Made by a program: the position numbers and the translations under genes. From a virus, in the IMG/VR virus record IMGVR_UViG_3300025585_001077, positions 1 through 41,390 of that record: a stretch of DNA of 41,390 nucleotides. One strand, written 5' to 3'. The first letter of the stretch is position 1, and each line of letters starts with the position of its first letter. The notes under the pieces were generated by a model. The model did no database searches, was not told the DNA's origin, and saw only the letters and a list, made by a program, of their open reading frames with translations. Shown here piece after piece: positions 13,992 to 23,297 of this stretch.

Positions 13992-14851
13992 TCCCCGGTG
14001 GTGCTGGTTTTCTCGGGAAACATCTCGTCTACCAACTCAAGGACCGGGGGTATCGGGTTTTCGTGGCGGATCGGGAGACGGATCTCAACCATGTCGAGCG
14101 GCCGGATGTCGTGATTAATCTGGCTGGTTTTGTTGGGGGAATCGAGTTCAACCGCAGCCGCCCAGTAGACCTGTTCCTCCAGAACTTCATGCCTGGGATG
14201 AAGCTCCTGGAGTTCGCCAAGCACTGGAAGTCAAAGTTCATCCAGATCGGATCGGTCTGTGAGTACCCCAAACTGACCCAGGTCCCCTTCCTTGAGGATC
14301 ACCTTTGGAACGGATACCCGGAGGAAACCAACGCCCCCTACGGCATCGCCAAGCGGTCCTTGGGCGTCCTGGGTAATGCGTACGCAAACCAGTACGGGTT
14401 GGATTACACCCACATCATCTTGAGCAACCTCTACGGGCCCGGGGATGACTTCTCTGACTCGGGTCATGTGATCCCCGGCATGATTCGCAAGTTCTCAGAC
14501 GCTAAAGACTCGGTGACTTTATGGGGGACCGGGAAAGCGACTCGTGAGTTCCTCTATGTCGAGGACGCCGCCGACGGGATCATCTCCATGATGGAGAGGT
14601 ACACCGGCACCGACCCCGTAAACCTAGGCTCGGGAGAGGAAATCTACATTTCCAATCTGGCGTGGAAGATCGCCCGCCTCATGGGCTACTCCGGGGAAAT
14701 CCGTTGGGACCACGAAAAGCCAAACGGTCAGCCCCGCCGCGCCGTGGATACCTCAAAAGCCTCCGCTTACGGATGGTGCGCCAACACATCCCTAGATTCT
14801 GGACTGTCGAAGACTATCAAGTCGTTCAAGGAGTCACTTGCTAATGCCTGA
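13976..14851 (+). CDS. GDP-4-keto-6-deoxymannose epimerase/reductase-like SDR (GDP-fucose synthase / ColC-like)
   Basis: 291 residues. The NADP-binding GGAGFLG is at 8-14. The GDP-fucose synthase active set is present: S93 and C95 in GSVCEYPK, Y122 and K126 in PYGIAK, and H164 in GHVIPGM, with spacings matching the E. coli enzyme within one residue. GVGGI-type GFVGGIEFN, NLYGPGDDF and WGTGKATREFLYVED also agree. Such enzymes epimerise and reduce GDP-4-keto sugars. Its substrate could be made by the GMD at 30950, with or without the PLP enzyme at 32333. Confidence 0.82.
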   Translation: MRKVLVPGGAGFLGKHLVYQLKDRGYRVFVADRETDLNHVERPDVVINLAGFVGGIEFNRSRPVDLFLQNFMPGMKLLEFAKHWKSKFIQIGSVCEYPKLTQVPFLEDHLWNGYPEETNAPYGIAKRSLGVLGNAYANQYGLDYTHIILSNLYGPGDDFSDSGHVIPGMIRKFSDAKDSVTLWGTGKATREFLYVEDAADGIISMMERYTGTDPVNLGSGEEIYISNLAWKIARLMGYSGEIRWDHEKPNGQPRRAVDTSKASAYGWCANTSLDSGLSKTIKSFKESLANA

Positions 14852-16298
14852 CATCTCGTTTGTCGTCCCTGTCTATGAGCCCTCCCTGGACTTACTGGGT
14901 AAGTGCGTCAAATCCCTGGTTGACCAGTCGCTTAAATCCTGGGAGGCGATCTTTGTCCTAGACGGAGAGAATGACAGTGCGGCGCAAGTGATTCGTCGGG
15001 AGATGAAGAAGTGTCCCAACCACTACAAGATCGTGGTCCAGGAACACTCCGGGGTCCAGCGGGCGCGTAACGAAGGTTTCAAGCACACCACGGCTGACAT
15101 CCTCTGCTTCCTTGACTGCGATGTCCTCATCGAGCCAGAGGCTCCCAGGATGTGGGTGGAGCAGTTTGAGAGGCACCAGGATATCGGATTCATCTACTCC
15201 GGTTACAAGTTCCTAAACGAGCAGGGGGCGATCAACTCTGAGCCTTTCGATCCCTGGACGCTGAGAATCCGCAACTACATTTCCACCTGTTTTCCCATCC
15301 GCCGCAAGTTCTACCCCGGCTGGAATGAGAGCCTGAAGTCCCTTCAGGATTGGGATTTCTGGCTGTCTGCCGTCGAGAAAGGAGCCGTGGGAAAGTTTGT
15401 GGAGGGATATGCCTTCTCTACTGCCTACCCGACGCAGAAATCAATCAGCGGTCAGGGGTGTACGCCCGAGGCGTGGCTGGAGAGGGTCAACGCCGTCAAG
15501 AAGCTCCACAACCTCCCGGAGAGAGACATTTGCGTCTCCTCTCTCCAGGCTAAGCATGAGGGGATTTTCCTGGCAAAACTCATCGGCGCGGACTACCAGG
15601 ATGTCCCCAACCAGAAGCCCCACAACTACAAGACCATCCTTCAGTTGGGGTTCTCCTTCCTGCCGGGCAAGTATGAACACCACATCGCCATGTTCACGGA
15701 GAAGACCAGGAATGTCCTTTTCTGGACCTCCGAGTCTATCGCTGAAATCCGTACGATGCACAACTGGGAAGCCCTTGAGAAGTACGGGGCCAAACTCAAC
15801 GAGGTCTGCACCCAGTTCGTCGAGGATGAGGCGGCTCAAAAAGCATTAAGCCCCTTCTTCAAGACCCAGGTTTGCCCGCTGCCTCTTGCGATCCCGGAGG
15901 TCAAGCCTCTGCCAAAGGATAAGCGTTTCCTGGTGGACATCAACGCCAACTACGGACCTGTTCTGGATGTCCTGGCTAAGAGCCTCCCTGATGTCGAGCT
16001 TGAGCCTATCGGTGACTCGGCAAACCTCAACGACTATACAGGGCTTGTCTACTTCCACCCGGATAGAACGACCTCTCCCAACATGAAGCGCGCCGCCCTC
16101 CTAGGCCGGGCGGTCGTCTCCACAGTCCCAGGAGATTTTACGGGCTTTGTGGACCCCGGCCAGAGTCTCGATAAGTTCATCCCAGCCGTGACCAACAGAA
16201 TCCGATCTCTCGCCTACAGCGGACCGGATAAGAAAGCCATCTCTTTCTACCGGGAGCAGTGCAATGTCGAGAAGTTCAAGGAGTGCATCAATGCTTAA
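14844..16298 (+). CDS. Two-domain glycosyltransferase, GT2 N-terminal domain
   Basis: 484 residues from ATG 14844, overlapping the previous stop. The N-terminal GT-A domain shows FVVPVYEPSLDLL, VLDGENDS and a DCD metal motif (91-93), with QDWDFW as the likely acceptor-site motif further on. The second half (about 250 residues) has GT-B-like features such as LLGRAVVSTVPGD, suggesting a second transferase or accessory domain. Probably adds sugars in the same pathway. Confidence 0.8.
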   Translation: MPDISFVVPVYEPSLDLLGKCVKSLVDQSLKSWEAIFVLDGENDSAAQVIRREMKKCPNHYKIVVQEHSGVQRARNEGFKHTTADILCFLDCDVLIEPEAPRMWVEQFERHQDIGFIYSGYKFLNEQGAINSEPFDPWTLRIRNYISTCFPIRRKFYPGWNESLKSLQDWDFWLSAVEKGAVGKFVEGYAFSTAYPTQKSISGQGCTPEAWLERVNAVKKLHNLPERDICVSSLQAKHEGIFLAKLIGADYQDVPNQKPHNYKTILQLGFSFLPGKYEHHIAMFTEKTRNVLFWTSESIAEIRTMHNWEALEKYGAKLNEVCTQFVEDEAAQKALSPFFKTQVCPLPLAIPEVKPLPKDKRFLVDINANYGPVLDVLAKSLPDVELEPIGDSANLNDYTGLVYFHPDRTTSPNMKRAALLGRAVVSTVPGDFTGFVDPGQSLDKFIPAVTNRIRSLAYSGPDKKAISFYREQCNVEKFKECINA

Positions 16299-16989
16299 GG
16301 CTTCCATCGTCATCCCTGCTTTTAACGCCGCGGGCTGGATTGAGCCTGCTATCGAGTCATGCCAAAAGCAGACCTACCCAAACCTTGAGATTGTGGTGGT
16401 GGACGACTGCTCCACCGACACCACGCCACTGGTGCTGGACTACCTCGCTGGTAAGGATAAGAGAATCCATGTTTACCGAAATGAGAGGAACATTGGGCGC
16501 AGCGCGAGCCGTAATCTGGGTAATGCATACGCTTCGGGCGATGTTCTCCTGGTCCTAGACGCCGACGACCTGGCCTACCCGGATCGGGTCAAGCTCTCCG
16601 TTGAGAAGCTGAAGAAAGCCGAGTTTGTCTACGGCTCAATGGACGCGATGGATTGCCTCGGCAACAAGCAAGGCACCTACCACGCTGATGTGTTCACCAA
16701 GGAACGGGCACTGTCTCGTGGTGTAAACGGAATCGTCCATTCCTCCTGCGCCTACCGGAAGGAAATCGCGGAAAGGTTCAAGTACGACACCGGCGAGATT
16801 TCCAGCCTGGGTCTTGATGACTGGCGCTTCCAGCTTGAAGCCCTCTTTGCTGGGGTTAAGTTCGACTTCATCCCGCAGGTGATCGGTGCCTACCGTGAAC
16901 TGTCTACCGGGATCTCAAAGACTAGGGACCAGAAGCGGGTGGAAGTGGTGAAGGATCGCCTTCTGTCCCAGTGGAAGGTGGCGGCTTGA
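16291..16989 (+). CDS. Glycosyltransferase family 2
   Basis: 232 residues, a compact GT2: ASIVIPAFNAAGWIEPAIES, VVVDDCSTDTT (DD at 38-39), RNIGRSASRN and the DADD metal motif (90-93), with LGLDDWRF as the catalytic-base region. ATG 16291 lies inside the end of the preceding gene (8-bp overlap). It transfers a nucleotide-activated sugar; specificity unknown. Confidence 0.9.
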   Translation: MLKASIVIPAFNAAGWIEPAIESCQKQTYPNLEIVVVDDCSTDTTPLVLDYLAGKDKRIHVYRNERNIGRSASRNLGNAYASGDVLLVLDADDLAYPDRVKLSVEKLKKAEFVYGSMDAMDCLGNKQGTYHADVFTKERALSRGVNGIVHSSCAYRKEIAERFKYDTGEISSLGLDDWRFQLEALFAGVKFDFIPQVIGAYRELSTGISKTRDQKRVEVVKDRLLSQWKVAA

Positions 16990-18128
16990 AGGCGCTTTTT
17001 GTAGCGACGGGTTCCACCTCGATTATGTGGTGGAGATTCCAGAATTTCGCGGAGATCGCCTGGGACCGTGGTCTTGGGACCCTGCTTAACCCCCTGTGGC
17101 GCAAGGACCTCAACACCCACCAGGACTGGCAAGAACTGATGCCTGGGATGCCCAGGTATGACGCCTTCTTCACCAGAGCCTTTGTCCCGTCCATCAATTC
17201 GGGAATCAAGAACGGTGCCGAAGCGGTGGTCTTCCAACTTGGGCATACCGAGGGAGCCTTAGACCTGTTCCTGTCCATCAAGGAACTCTACCCGGAACTT
17301 CCGCTCTACACCGAGTTAGACGACTTGGTGACGGCGGTCCCGACCTTCAATGAAGCCTTCGGCCACTACAAACCCGGTGCCGCTGGACGGTCCTTTGCCA
17401 TCAAGCAGCTAAAGGAGTCTGACGGGCTTATCGTCTCCACCCCGTACCTCAAGGAAGCGTACTCGGAGTTTAACGAGAACATTCATGTGGTCCCGAACTC
17501 CATTGATTTCAAGTTCTGGGGGAAGGCCCGAAGGAAGTCTAAACCTGGAATCAGGATCGGCTGGGCCGGTGGTTCGGGGCATGAGGGGGACTTTGATGTC
17601 CTCCGGGATGTCATCCCCTCCATCCTGGACAAGCACAAGGAAGTGACCTTCGTCTTCGTCAACGGCCCCGCCGCAACCGGACTTCCGCAGTGGATGAAAG
17701 GTCTAAAGGGAATCGAACACCACGCCAAATGGGAGCCGATCATGAGATACCCGTCCATGATTGCATCTCTTGATTTCGACATCGGAATCGCCCCCCTAGT
17801 TGATTCGGCTTTCAACCGTGGGAAGTCCAACCTCAAGTGGTTAGAGGGGGCCGCTTTGGGCTACCCCGTCATCGCGTCCAAAGTCGGTCACATGAAAGAA
17901 TCCGTCACTTCCGGCCATGACGGGGTTCTGTGCGAGACGCCTGAGGAGTGGGAGAACGCGCTAGACGCCCTCATCACCAATAAGAAGTACCGCAAGTCCC
18001 TGGCGATCAACGCCCGGCAGACGGTTGAGCAGAAGTTCAACGCCGAGAAGACGGCGGAACTTTACATCTCAGTTTTAAGAGAGGCCATCTTGAAAAAGAA
18101 GAAGCCTGAGTTTATGGGGGCTGCGTGA
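16986..18128 (+). CDS. Glycosyltransferase family 4-like (GT-B fold)
   Basis: 380 residues from TTG 16986, in a TTGA overlap; GTG 16971 is an alternative. The C-terminal half shows IRIGWAGGSGHEGD and KSNLKWLEGAALGYPVIAS, the donor-binding E-x7-E-like region of GT4 enzymes, followed by a TPEEWENAL segment. This is the last gene of the glycan block and overlaps the head-tail adaptor gene (GTGA), so glycan and virion genes are translated from the same message. Confidence 0.85.
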   Translation: MKALFVATGSTSIMWWRFQNFAEIAWDRGLGTLLNPLWRKDLNTHQDWQELMPGMPRYDAFFTRAFVPSINSGIKNGAEAVVFQLGHTEGALDLFLSIKELYPELPLYTELDDLVTAVPTFNEAFGHYKPGAAGRSFAIKQLKESDGLIVSTPYLKEAYSEFNENIHVVPNSIDFKFWGKARRKSKPGIRIGWAGGSGHEGDFDVLRDVIPSILDKHKEVTFVFVNGPAATGLPQWMKGLKGIEHHAKWEPIMRYPSMIASLDFDIGIAPLVDSAFNRGKSNLKWLEGAALGYPVIASKVGHMKESVTSGHDGVLCETPEEWENALDALITNKKYRKSLAINARQTVEQKFNAEKTAELYISVLREAILKKKKPEFMGAA

Positions 18129-18790
18129 ATCGCGGCAATATCAAGCAGTTGATGGCGAATTTCGCGGAAGACCCGGCGCAATCCAGGTTCTCCGGCCTCT
18201 ACGATGACGCTTTGAACAGGGCGCAGGAGCAGTTCGCCCTTGATTCTAAGTGCCTGTGGAAAGACGCCCCGGCTTACAGCGTGGCGGTAGAGGATGCGGC
18301 CTATGATCTTCCCTCTGACTTCATGTGGGAAAAGCAGGTCTTGTTCGATGGGGTTGAACTCAAGCCCATCACCCGCGCCCGCATCCAGATGTTCTCGGAG
18401 AACGACTGGCAGACCGAGGACAAGGGGGACCCCAAGTTCTACCTGATTGACCCGGAGGAAGGGTCCAAATCAATCCGCCTCTACCCGATCCCTCAGGAAG
18501 CTGGGACGATGGTTCTGACCTACTACCCGCTCCCGGCAGAGTCCACGACCGACTCGGCGACTCCCCTTAACGGCTACACCCTCCTTTCTCAGTTCCATAT
18601 CGGACTTGCGGCTTACGGGGCCTGGCTCTTGCTGATGAATGACCAATCCACCCCCGAGAAGTCTGTGAAGAAAGCGGAGTTGATGAAGATTTACTCCGAC
18701 AAGGTGACGGAAGCTGTGGACCTGTTCAAGAACACCGCCTCCGCTCCACTGAGGATGCTTGGCGGCAGATATTGGCCGAGGGATGCGTGA
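18125..18790 (+). CDS. Putative head-tail adaptor (podovirus gp4/gp11-type)
   Basis: 221 residues. Helical N-terminus, a beta-rich middle with YDLPSDFMWEKQVLFDG and FYLIDPEEGSKSIRLYPIP, then a long helix (LLSQFHIGLAAYGAWLLLM). The pattern matches the short-tail adaptor family placed between portal/capsid and nozzle genes. Starts at GTG 18125 overlapping the GT4 stop. Confidence 0.72.
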   Translation: MNRGNIKQLMANFAEDPAQSRFSGLYDDALNRAQEQFALDSKCLWKDAPAYSVAVEDAAYDLPSDFMWEKQVLFDGVELKPITRARIQMFSENDWQTEDKGDPKFYLIDPEEGSKSIRLYPIPQEAGTMVLTYYPLPAESTTDSATPLNGYTLLSQFHIGLAAYGAWLLLMNDQSTPEKSVKKAELMKIYSDKVTEAVDLFKNTASAPLRMLGGRYWPRDA

Positions 18791-21594
18791 TTAAGCTCCT
18801 CCTCCTGGCGTCTCTCGCCTTTGGGCAGGCTGGTTTTGAGACCGTCGGCCAGTTCTCTGGCTTGAACGATACTGACAGCCCCGGGACCCTGACCACGCAG
18901 GCACAGGACGCCCTCAATGTCGAGACAAACCTAGCCGGGACGGCGATCATCAAGAGAAAAGGTTTCTCCAGGCTTGCGTCTCTGACCTACTCCACCGCCC
19001 CGGTCACTGGTTCTCACTCTTTCATTGACCTCAACGGAAATCGCCAGGATATCGTCTGCCAGGATCGGTACTGCTTCAAGTCCACCAACCAGGGGACTTT
19101 CCAGGTCTTTTTGTCTACCGCTGGTGGATCTGGGAATGTCCCCACCCGCTGGTCCTTCGTGGATATCGGGGGATATCTCTACGGTGCCAACGACTCCCGC
19201 GACCCCATCATGGAGTACGACGGCACCACCCGCAGAAGCCCGGCTACCATGCCCGCAGGCTCCATTCTTGAATTGACGACAGATCGCCTAGCCGTCACTG
19301 ATACCACGGCTGACCCCAACACTGTCTATTACTCCCAGAAAGGTCTTTACACCAATTTCACGACCGGCCTTGATTCGGAGGACCCCTACACCGACGTCAT
19401 TGGCACCCCCGGAGAACGAAATACTGGGCTCAAGCACTCCCAGGGTGTTCTCTACATCTTCAAGCAGACCTCTATTACTTCGTGCATTTTGGGCGACCAG
19501 TACAGTTCTAGATGCTCGCCTATCTCCAACACCATCGGCACCAACGACCCGGCCTCGATCATCGAGACCCCGCAGGGGATTTTCTTCCGTGGTCAGGATA
19601 GGGGATATTGGCGGCTGGACGACTCGGGGCTGACTCTCATATCCCGCGAAATCTCAAACCTAGTGCAGTCCCAGACGGCTGGATCTCAGCAGTCCAACAC
19701 CCAGACCTCTCAGAGCGATTGGTCCGCCGCCACGCAAAATCCGTCTGGTTCGTGGGATTACACCACCAATTCCGGCTCCGTCTTCTCGACGACTTTCACC
19801 TTTGTAGACACCTCGTCGAATGACTTCGCGGCGGGAACGCTCTCCAATGTGTCCGTGACGGACAACATCGGCGGGATTTCTCTTTCCTCCGTGACCTGGC
19901 GGGATGATTTCGATGACGGCTCTTTTGCCGTCGGACAGGTGACTTGGACTACTACTGGCTGGTCTATGGGCTCCGGGCAGATGGCGACTAATGCCACCGT
20001 CAACGCCGCCACTGCGACACAGATCACCATCTCCTCAGGTTCGTGGCAGGTGGAATACAAATTCCAGCAAGGCGGCACTCCAATCCTTGATTTCTGCAAC
20101 GGCTCTGGGGCGCTGTGCGTAGACTTCCGCTTTATCTCTAAGGGAAACGGTGATTTCTACTCCCTCAGGCTCAAGGGGACTGGTTCAAACTCCACCCAGG
20201 GGCTCCAACTGGTCAAGAATGTCTCCGGGACGGAAACGGTCTTGGCTGCCGCTCCGGTTACTCAGGCGGATAACTCGTGGAAGACCTACCAGGTGACTCG
20301 GGTTGGAGATGCAATCCACGCCTACCAGAGTGATGTCTTCATCTCATCGGCAACCGACTCGGCAATTTCCGGTGGTCAAACTTTCCTGAACATTGTCGGA
20401 AACCAGGACTTTTCCTCTCAGTTCATCCGGGGATTGTCAGTCTACCGCTACAACTCCCCTGGAAGGTTTGTCTCTCGGACTTTCACTTCCGCCTTCAACT
20501 CCCCGGTGTGGGGGACGCTCTCCTCCACCATGACCGTCAGCCCGGAGACGAACATAGCTTTCTACACCGAGGTCTCAAACGACGGTTCGGCATGGGATTC
20601 CCTGGTGACGACTTCCGACACGCTCAAGATCGGCTCCGCTTCAAAGAAATACATCCGATATACGGCAGACCTCACCTCCACGAGTAGCACAAAAACCCCT
20701 GTTGGTTTGGCCTTCGGGTTGTTGGGGGCGGCTACGGGTCAACTGACAACGCAGTGCATCTCCCCGGGGTCGGCGGTCACTTCCTGGGGGATTGTCTCTT
20801 GCGCCTTCACCGCGACCGGGAACCCGACGATTGGCATTGAGATTGCGACGGGGACGAGTTGCGGGACGCTGACTAACCCCTATGTGTCCCTGACGAATAA
20901 CCAAACGATCACGGTGGACACAGCCGCTGCGATGAACCTTCGCTTCTCCTCGCTCATGACCTCGGCCACCGAACAGACCCAGATTGACTCCTGCTCGGTC
21001 TACTGGAACAACGGTGCCCCTGCTCCCCCGGTGTGGGGAGTTTTCGACTCGATCAGGAACGCCGTCTACTGGGCATCGTCCATCAACAACTCCACGACTA
21101 ATAACCGCTTCCTGAAATACGACCTTGCCCAGAAGCAGTGGTTCCCGTTTGACCTCGCCGTCACTGCTCCAAAGAGAATCGGCACCGCCCTCTATTTCGG
21201 CTCCTCTACGGGAGGGTACTGGAACCTTTACGGCGGGGTGGATAACGACAACGGCTCCGCCATCAACGCTTACTGGAAGTCTAGGGACTTCAGCGGCTCT
21301 GACCCCTTCGTAGAAAAGAATCTAAATCGGATATCGGTGGTGGTCAGAAACCAGGGCTCTGGGACGCTGACGACGACCTACACGACCTCCGACAACAGGA
21401 GCGGGTCCTACTCCATCAATCAGAGTACGACCTCCGGGGTGGCGTATGTGCGGGCAAATTACGCCCTACCGCTGCTTAGCCCCTTTCAGTTCTTCAATGT
21501 CAAGTTTGGCAACAACTCAGGCTCACCGTTTGAAGTGAACGGATTCCGGCTGGATTGGTTTGCACAGCCGTGGAAGGCAAACACAACTCCCTAG
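18787..21594 (+). CDS. Tail nozzle / tubular-tail-protein-B-like virion protein with signal-like N-terminus
   Basis: 935 residues from GTG 18787 in a GTGA overlap. Residues 1-14 (MIKLLLLASLAFGQ) are signal-peptide-like. Then TTQAQDALNVETNLAGTAI and KRKGFSRL match the start of podovirus nozzle proteins (a 'Q-A-x-D-A-x-N-V ... R-x-G' pattern). The remainder is Ser/Thr/Gly-rich beta-structure with several Cys. A tail-spike-like carbohydrate-binding segment in the middle is possible. Virion location is inferred from position. Confidence 0.75.
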   Translation: MIKLLLLASLAFGQAGFETVGQFSGLNDTDSPGTLTTQAQDALNVETNLAGTAIIKRKGFSRLASLTYSTAPVTGSHSFIDLNGNRQDIVCQDRYCFKSTNQGTFQVFLSTAGGSGNVPTRWSFVDIGGYLYGANDSRDPIMEYDGTTRRSPATMPAGSILELTTDRLAVTDTTADPNTVYYSQKGLYTNFTTGLDSEDPYTDVIGTPGERNTGLKHSQGVLYIFKQTSITSCILGDQYSSRCSPISNTIGTNDPASIIETPQGIFFRGQDRGYWRLDDSGLTLISREISNLVQSQTAGSQQSNTQTSQSDWSAATQNPSGSWDYTTNSGSVFSTTFTFVDTSSNDFAAGTLSNVSVTDNIGGISLSSVTWRDDFDDGSFAVGQVTWTTTGWSMGSGQMATNATVNAATATQITISSGSWQVEYKFQQGGTPILDFCNGSGALCVDFRFISKGNGDFYSLRLKGTGSNSTQGLQLVKNVSGTETVLAAAPVTQADNSWKTYQVTRVGDAIHAYQSDVFISSATDSAISGGQTFLNIVGNQDFSSQFIRGLSVYRYNSPGRFVSRTFTSAFNSPVWGTLSSTMTVSPETNIAFYTEVSNDGSAWDSLVTTSDTLKIGSASKKYIRYTADLTSTSSTKTPVGLAFGLLGAATGQLTTQCISPGSAVTSWGIVSCAFTATGNPTIGIEIATGTSCGTLTNPYVSLTNNQTITVDTAAAMNLRFSSLMTSATEQTQIDSCSVYWNNGAPAPPVWGVFDSIRNAVYWASSINNSTTNNRFLKYDLAQKQWFPFDLAVTAPKRIGTALYFGSSTGGYWNLYGGVDNDNGSAINAYWKSRDFSGSDPFVEKNLNRISVVVRNQGSGTLTTTYTTSDNRSGSYSINQSTTSGVAYVRANYALPLLSPFQFFNVKFGNNSGSPFEVNGFRLDWFAQPWKANTTP

Positions 21595-21603
21595 GAGAAA
21601 TTT

Positions 21604-22248
21604 ATGGATCAGATCAGTCAGCAGTTTCAAGACGCGCTCGGACGGGCTCCCTCTCAAGCTGAGATGGATTTCTTCTCTAAGGCGATTGGTGCCGGGGAGT
21701 TGTCGGCCTATGAGTTGGGACAGGTCCTACAGGGCCACCCCGAAGCCCAGGCAACCAGGCTCAAGAACTACGGCTCGCAGTACGAGCAGATGCTGGGAGC
21801 CTCCGACCAGAGAATCATGAACCAGGGGATGAAACAGGCCCTTGGGGACTTTGCTGGAGCCGGGCGTCTTGGCTCCTCCGGTCTTGCGTCGGCATACGCC
21901 AATGTCGGGCAGAACCTCGCCATGCAGCGACAGAACGCCCTTGCAAACTTCTACGGGCAGGGACTGGGGAATCTCCAGTCCCAGTACCAGAACCGTGGTG
22001 ATTCCGCCATGAACCGGGCCTACGGCCTGCGGGATGAGGCCAGACAGTGGGCGCGGGAAGACCAGATGTACTACCGCCAGAAGAACGACTACCAGGATAT
22101 GTTCCGTCAGCAGCAGAACGCCAACCTCCGGGGGCAGCTGATTGGCGGGGGTATGGGGATTCTTGCCGGTGCCGCTGGCGGCGCGGCGGGCGGGATGTTC
22201 GGCATGGGCGGAATGTTCGGCAAGATGCCGGTTGCGCCTAAGGGGTAA
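21604..22248 (+). CDS. Putative internal virion / DNA ejection protein
   Basis: 214 residues with an AGGAGAAATTT site. Gln/Asn-rich helices (residues 1-170) and a C-terminal Gly/Ala/Met-rich hydrophobic stretch (IGGGMGILAGAAGGAAGG) suit a small ejection protein that leaves the capsid and inserts into membranes, as in P22 gp7/gp20-type proteins. Not identified by a defining motif. Confidence 0.6.
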   Translation: MDQISQQFQDALGRAPSQAEMDFFSKAIGAGELSAYELGQVLQGHPEAQATRLKNYGSQYEQMLGASDQRIMNQGMKQALGDFAGAGRLGSSGLASAYANVGQNLAMQRQNALANFYGQGLGNLQSQYQNRGDSAMNRAYGLRDEARQWAREDQMYYRQKNDYQDMFRQQQNANLRGQLIGGGMGILAGAAGGAAGGMFGMGGMFGKMPVAPKG

Positions 22249-22250
22249 CT

Positions 22251-23297
22251 ATGAACTTCCAACCTCCATCCTGGCACCGTCCGGAAGATTACAACTACAT
22301 CCCGAAATCCATTGACGATATGTTCAACGCCTTCTACAGGGCGCAGGCGAACTCCCGTCAAGCGGCGCAGTTTGAACAGAACCAGCAGCTAACGGGCTTG
22401 CAAATGGCTAACGCCCGCCAGCAGAGCGCGGCCCAGCAGGTGGAGAATACGCTGAAATTCGGTGGCGTCTCACCGGAACAGATGATGGCTCCAGGCGTTC
22501 TCCAAAGAGCCCAGCAGCCCGCCCAAATGGGGAATATGGGACCGAACTACGGGATCGCCCAGCCCGACCAGGACCCTGCGGTGAATCAGTGGCGAGAACT
22601 TCTGTCACGGCACAAGGCCAGCCGCGACCAGGCAGCCGAGTCTGGGAAACTTGCGCTAGATGAAAAGCGGGCCAGCATCGGCAAACTCAACGCAGAGGCT
22701 GACGAGAAACGGGCGATTGCGGCTGGCGGTGGTCTTGGGCCGTCCGACAGGGCCAAGATCGAGGGGCAGATCATGGACGACTACATGAAGTCAAAGACCT
22801 TCGCCAACCTGGCAGCGGCTAAGAGCGGGCTTCGGGATCTCGCCTCCATTCAGGCAAACAAGACCGGAGCGGCGGATATCGCCGCCATCTACTCCTTCGT
22901 CAAGACGATGGACGACAACGCCGTCAAAGAAGGAGAAATCGCGCTGGCCCAAAGTGCTTTGCCCGGACTTGATAAGGTCAAGATCATCTACGACAACCTT
23001 AAGAGCGGCAACAAGCTGACGCCGGAACTCAAGAAGGAACTCTTGATGGTGGCAAAGGGGATGTACGAATCGAAACTGCGGAGCGCAGACGAGTACCGCG
23101 CACCGTTTGTCTCCCGCGCCAATCAATACAAGATTGACCCGAATATCGCCGTCCCGCGCCTCGCCATCCCGGACGATGAGTTTAACCTTATGGGGGGTGG
23201 GCAAGAGAGGACGCTTGAAGCCATCCGCGCCGATGTCGCCTCCGGGAAGATCAGCCGCGAACAGGGTAAAGCAGAGTTGAAAGCCGGGGGGTTCTAA
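22251..23297 (+). CDS. Putative internal virion protein, coiled-coil
   Basis: 348 residues, Gln/Ala/Glu-rich and helical, with a long heptad-like stretch from about residue 115 to 150 (KASRDQAAESGKLALDEKRA). It stands between two other ejection-type genes. The last base of its stop is the A of the next ATG. No recognised catalytic motif. Confidence 0.6.
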   Translation: MNFQPPSWHRPEDYNYIPKSIDDMFNAFYRAQANSRQAAQFEQNQQLTGLQMANARQQSAAQQVENTLKFGGVSPEQMMAPGVLQRAQQPAQMGNMGPNYGIAQPDQDPAVNQWRELLSRHKASRDQAAESGKLALDEKRASIGKLNAEADEKRAIAAGGGLGPSDRAKIEGQIMDDYMKSKTFANLAAAKSGLRDLASIQANKTGAADIAAIYSFVKTMDDNAVKEGEIALAQSALPGLDKVKIIYDNLKSGNKLTPELKKELLMVAKGMYESKLRSADEYRAPFVSRANQYKIDPNIAVPRLAIPDDEFNLMGGGQERTLEAIRADVASGKISREQGKAELKAGGF

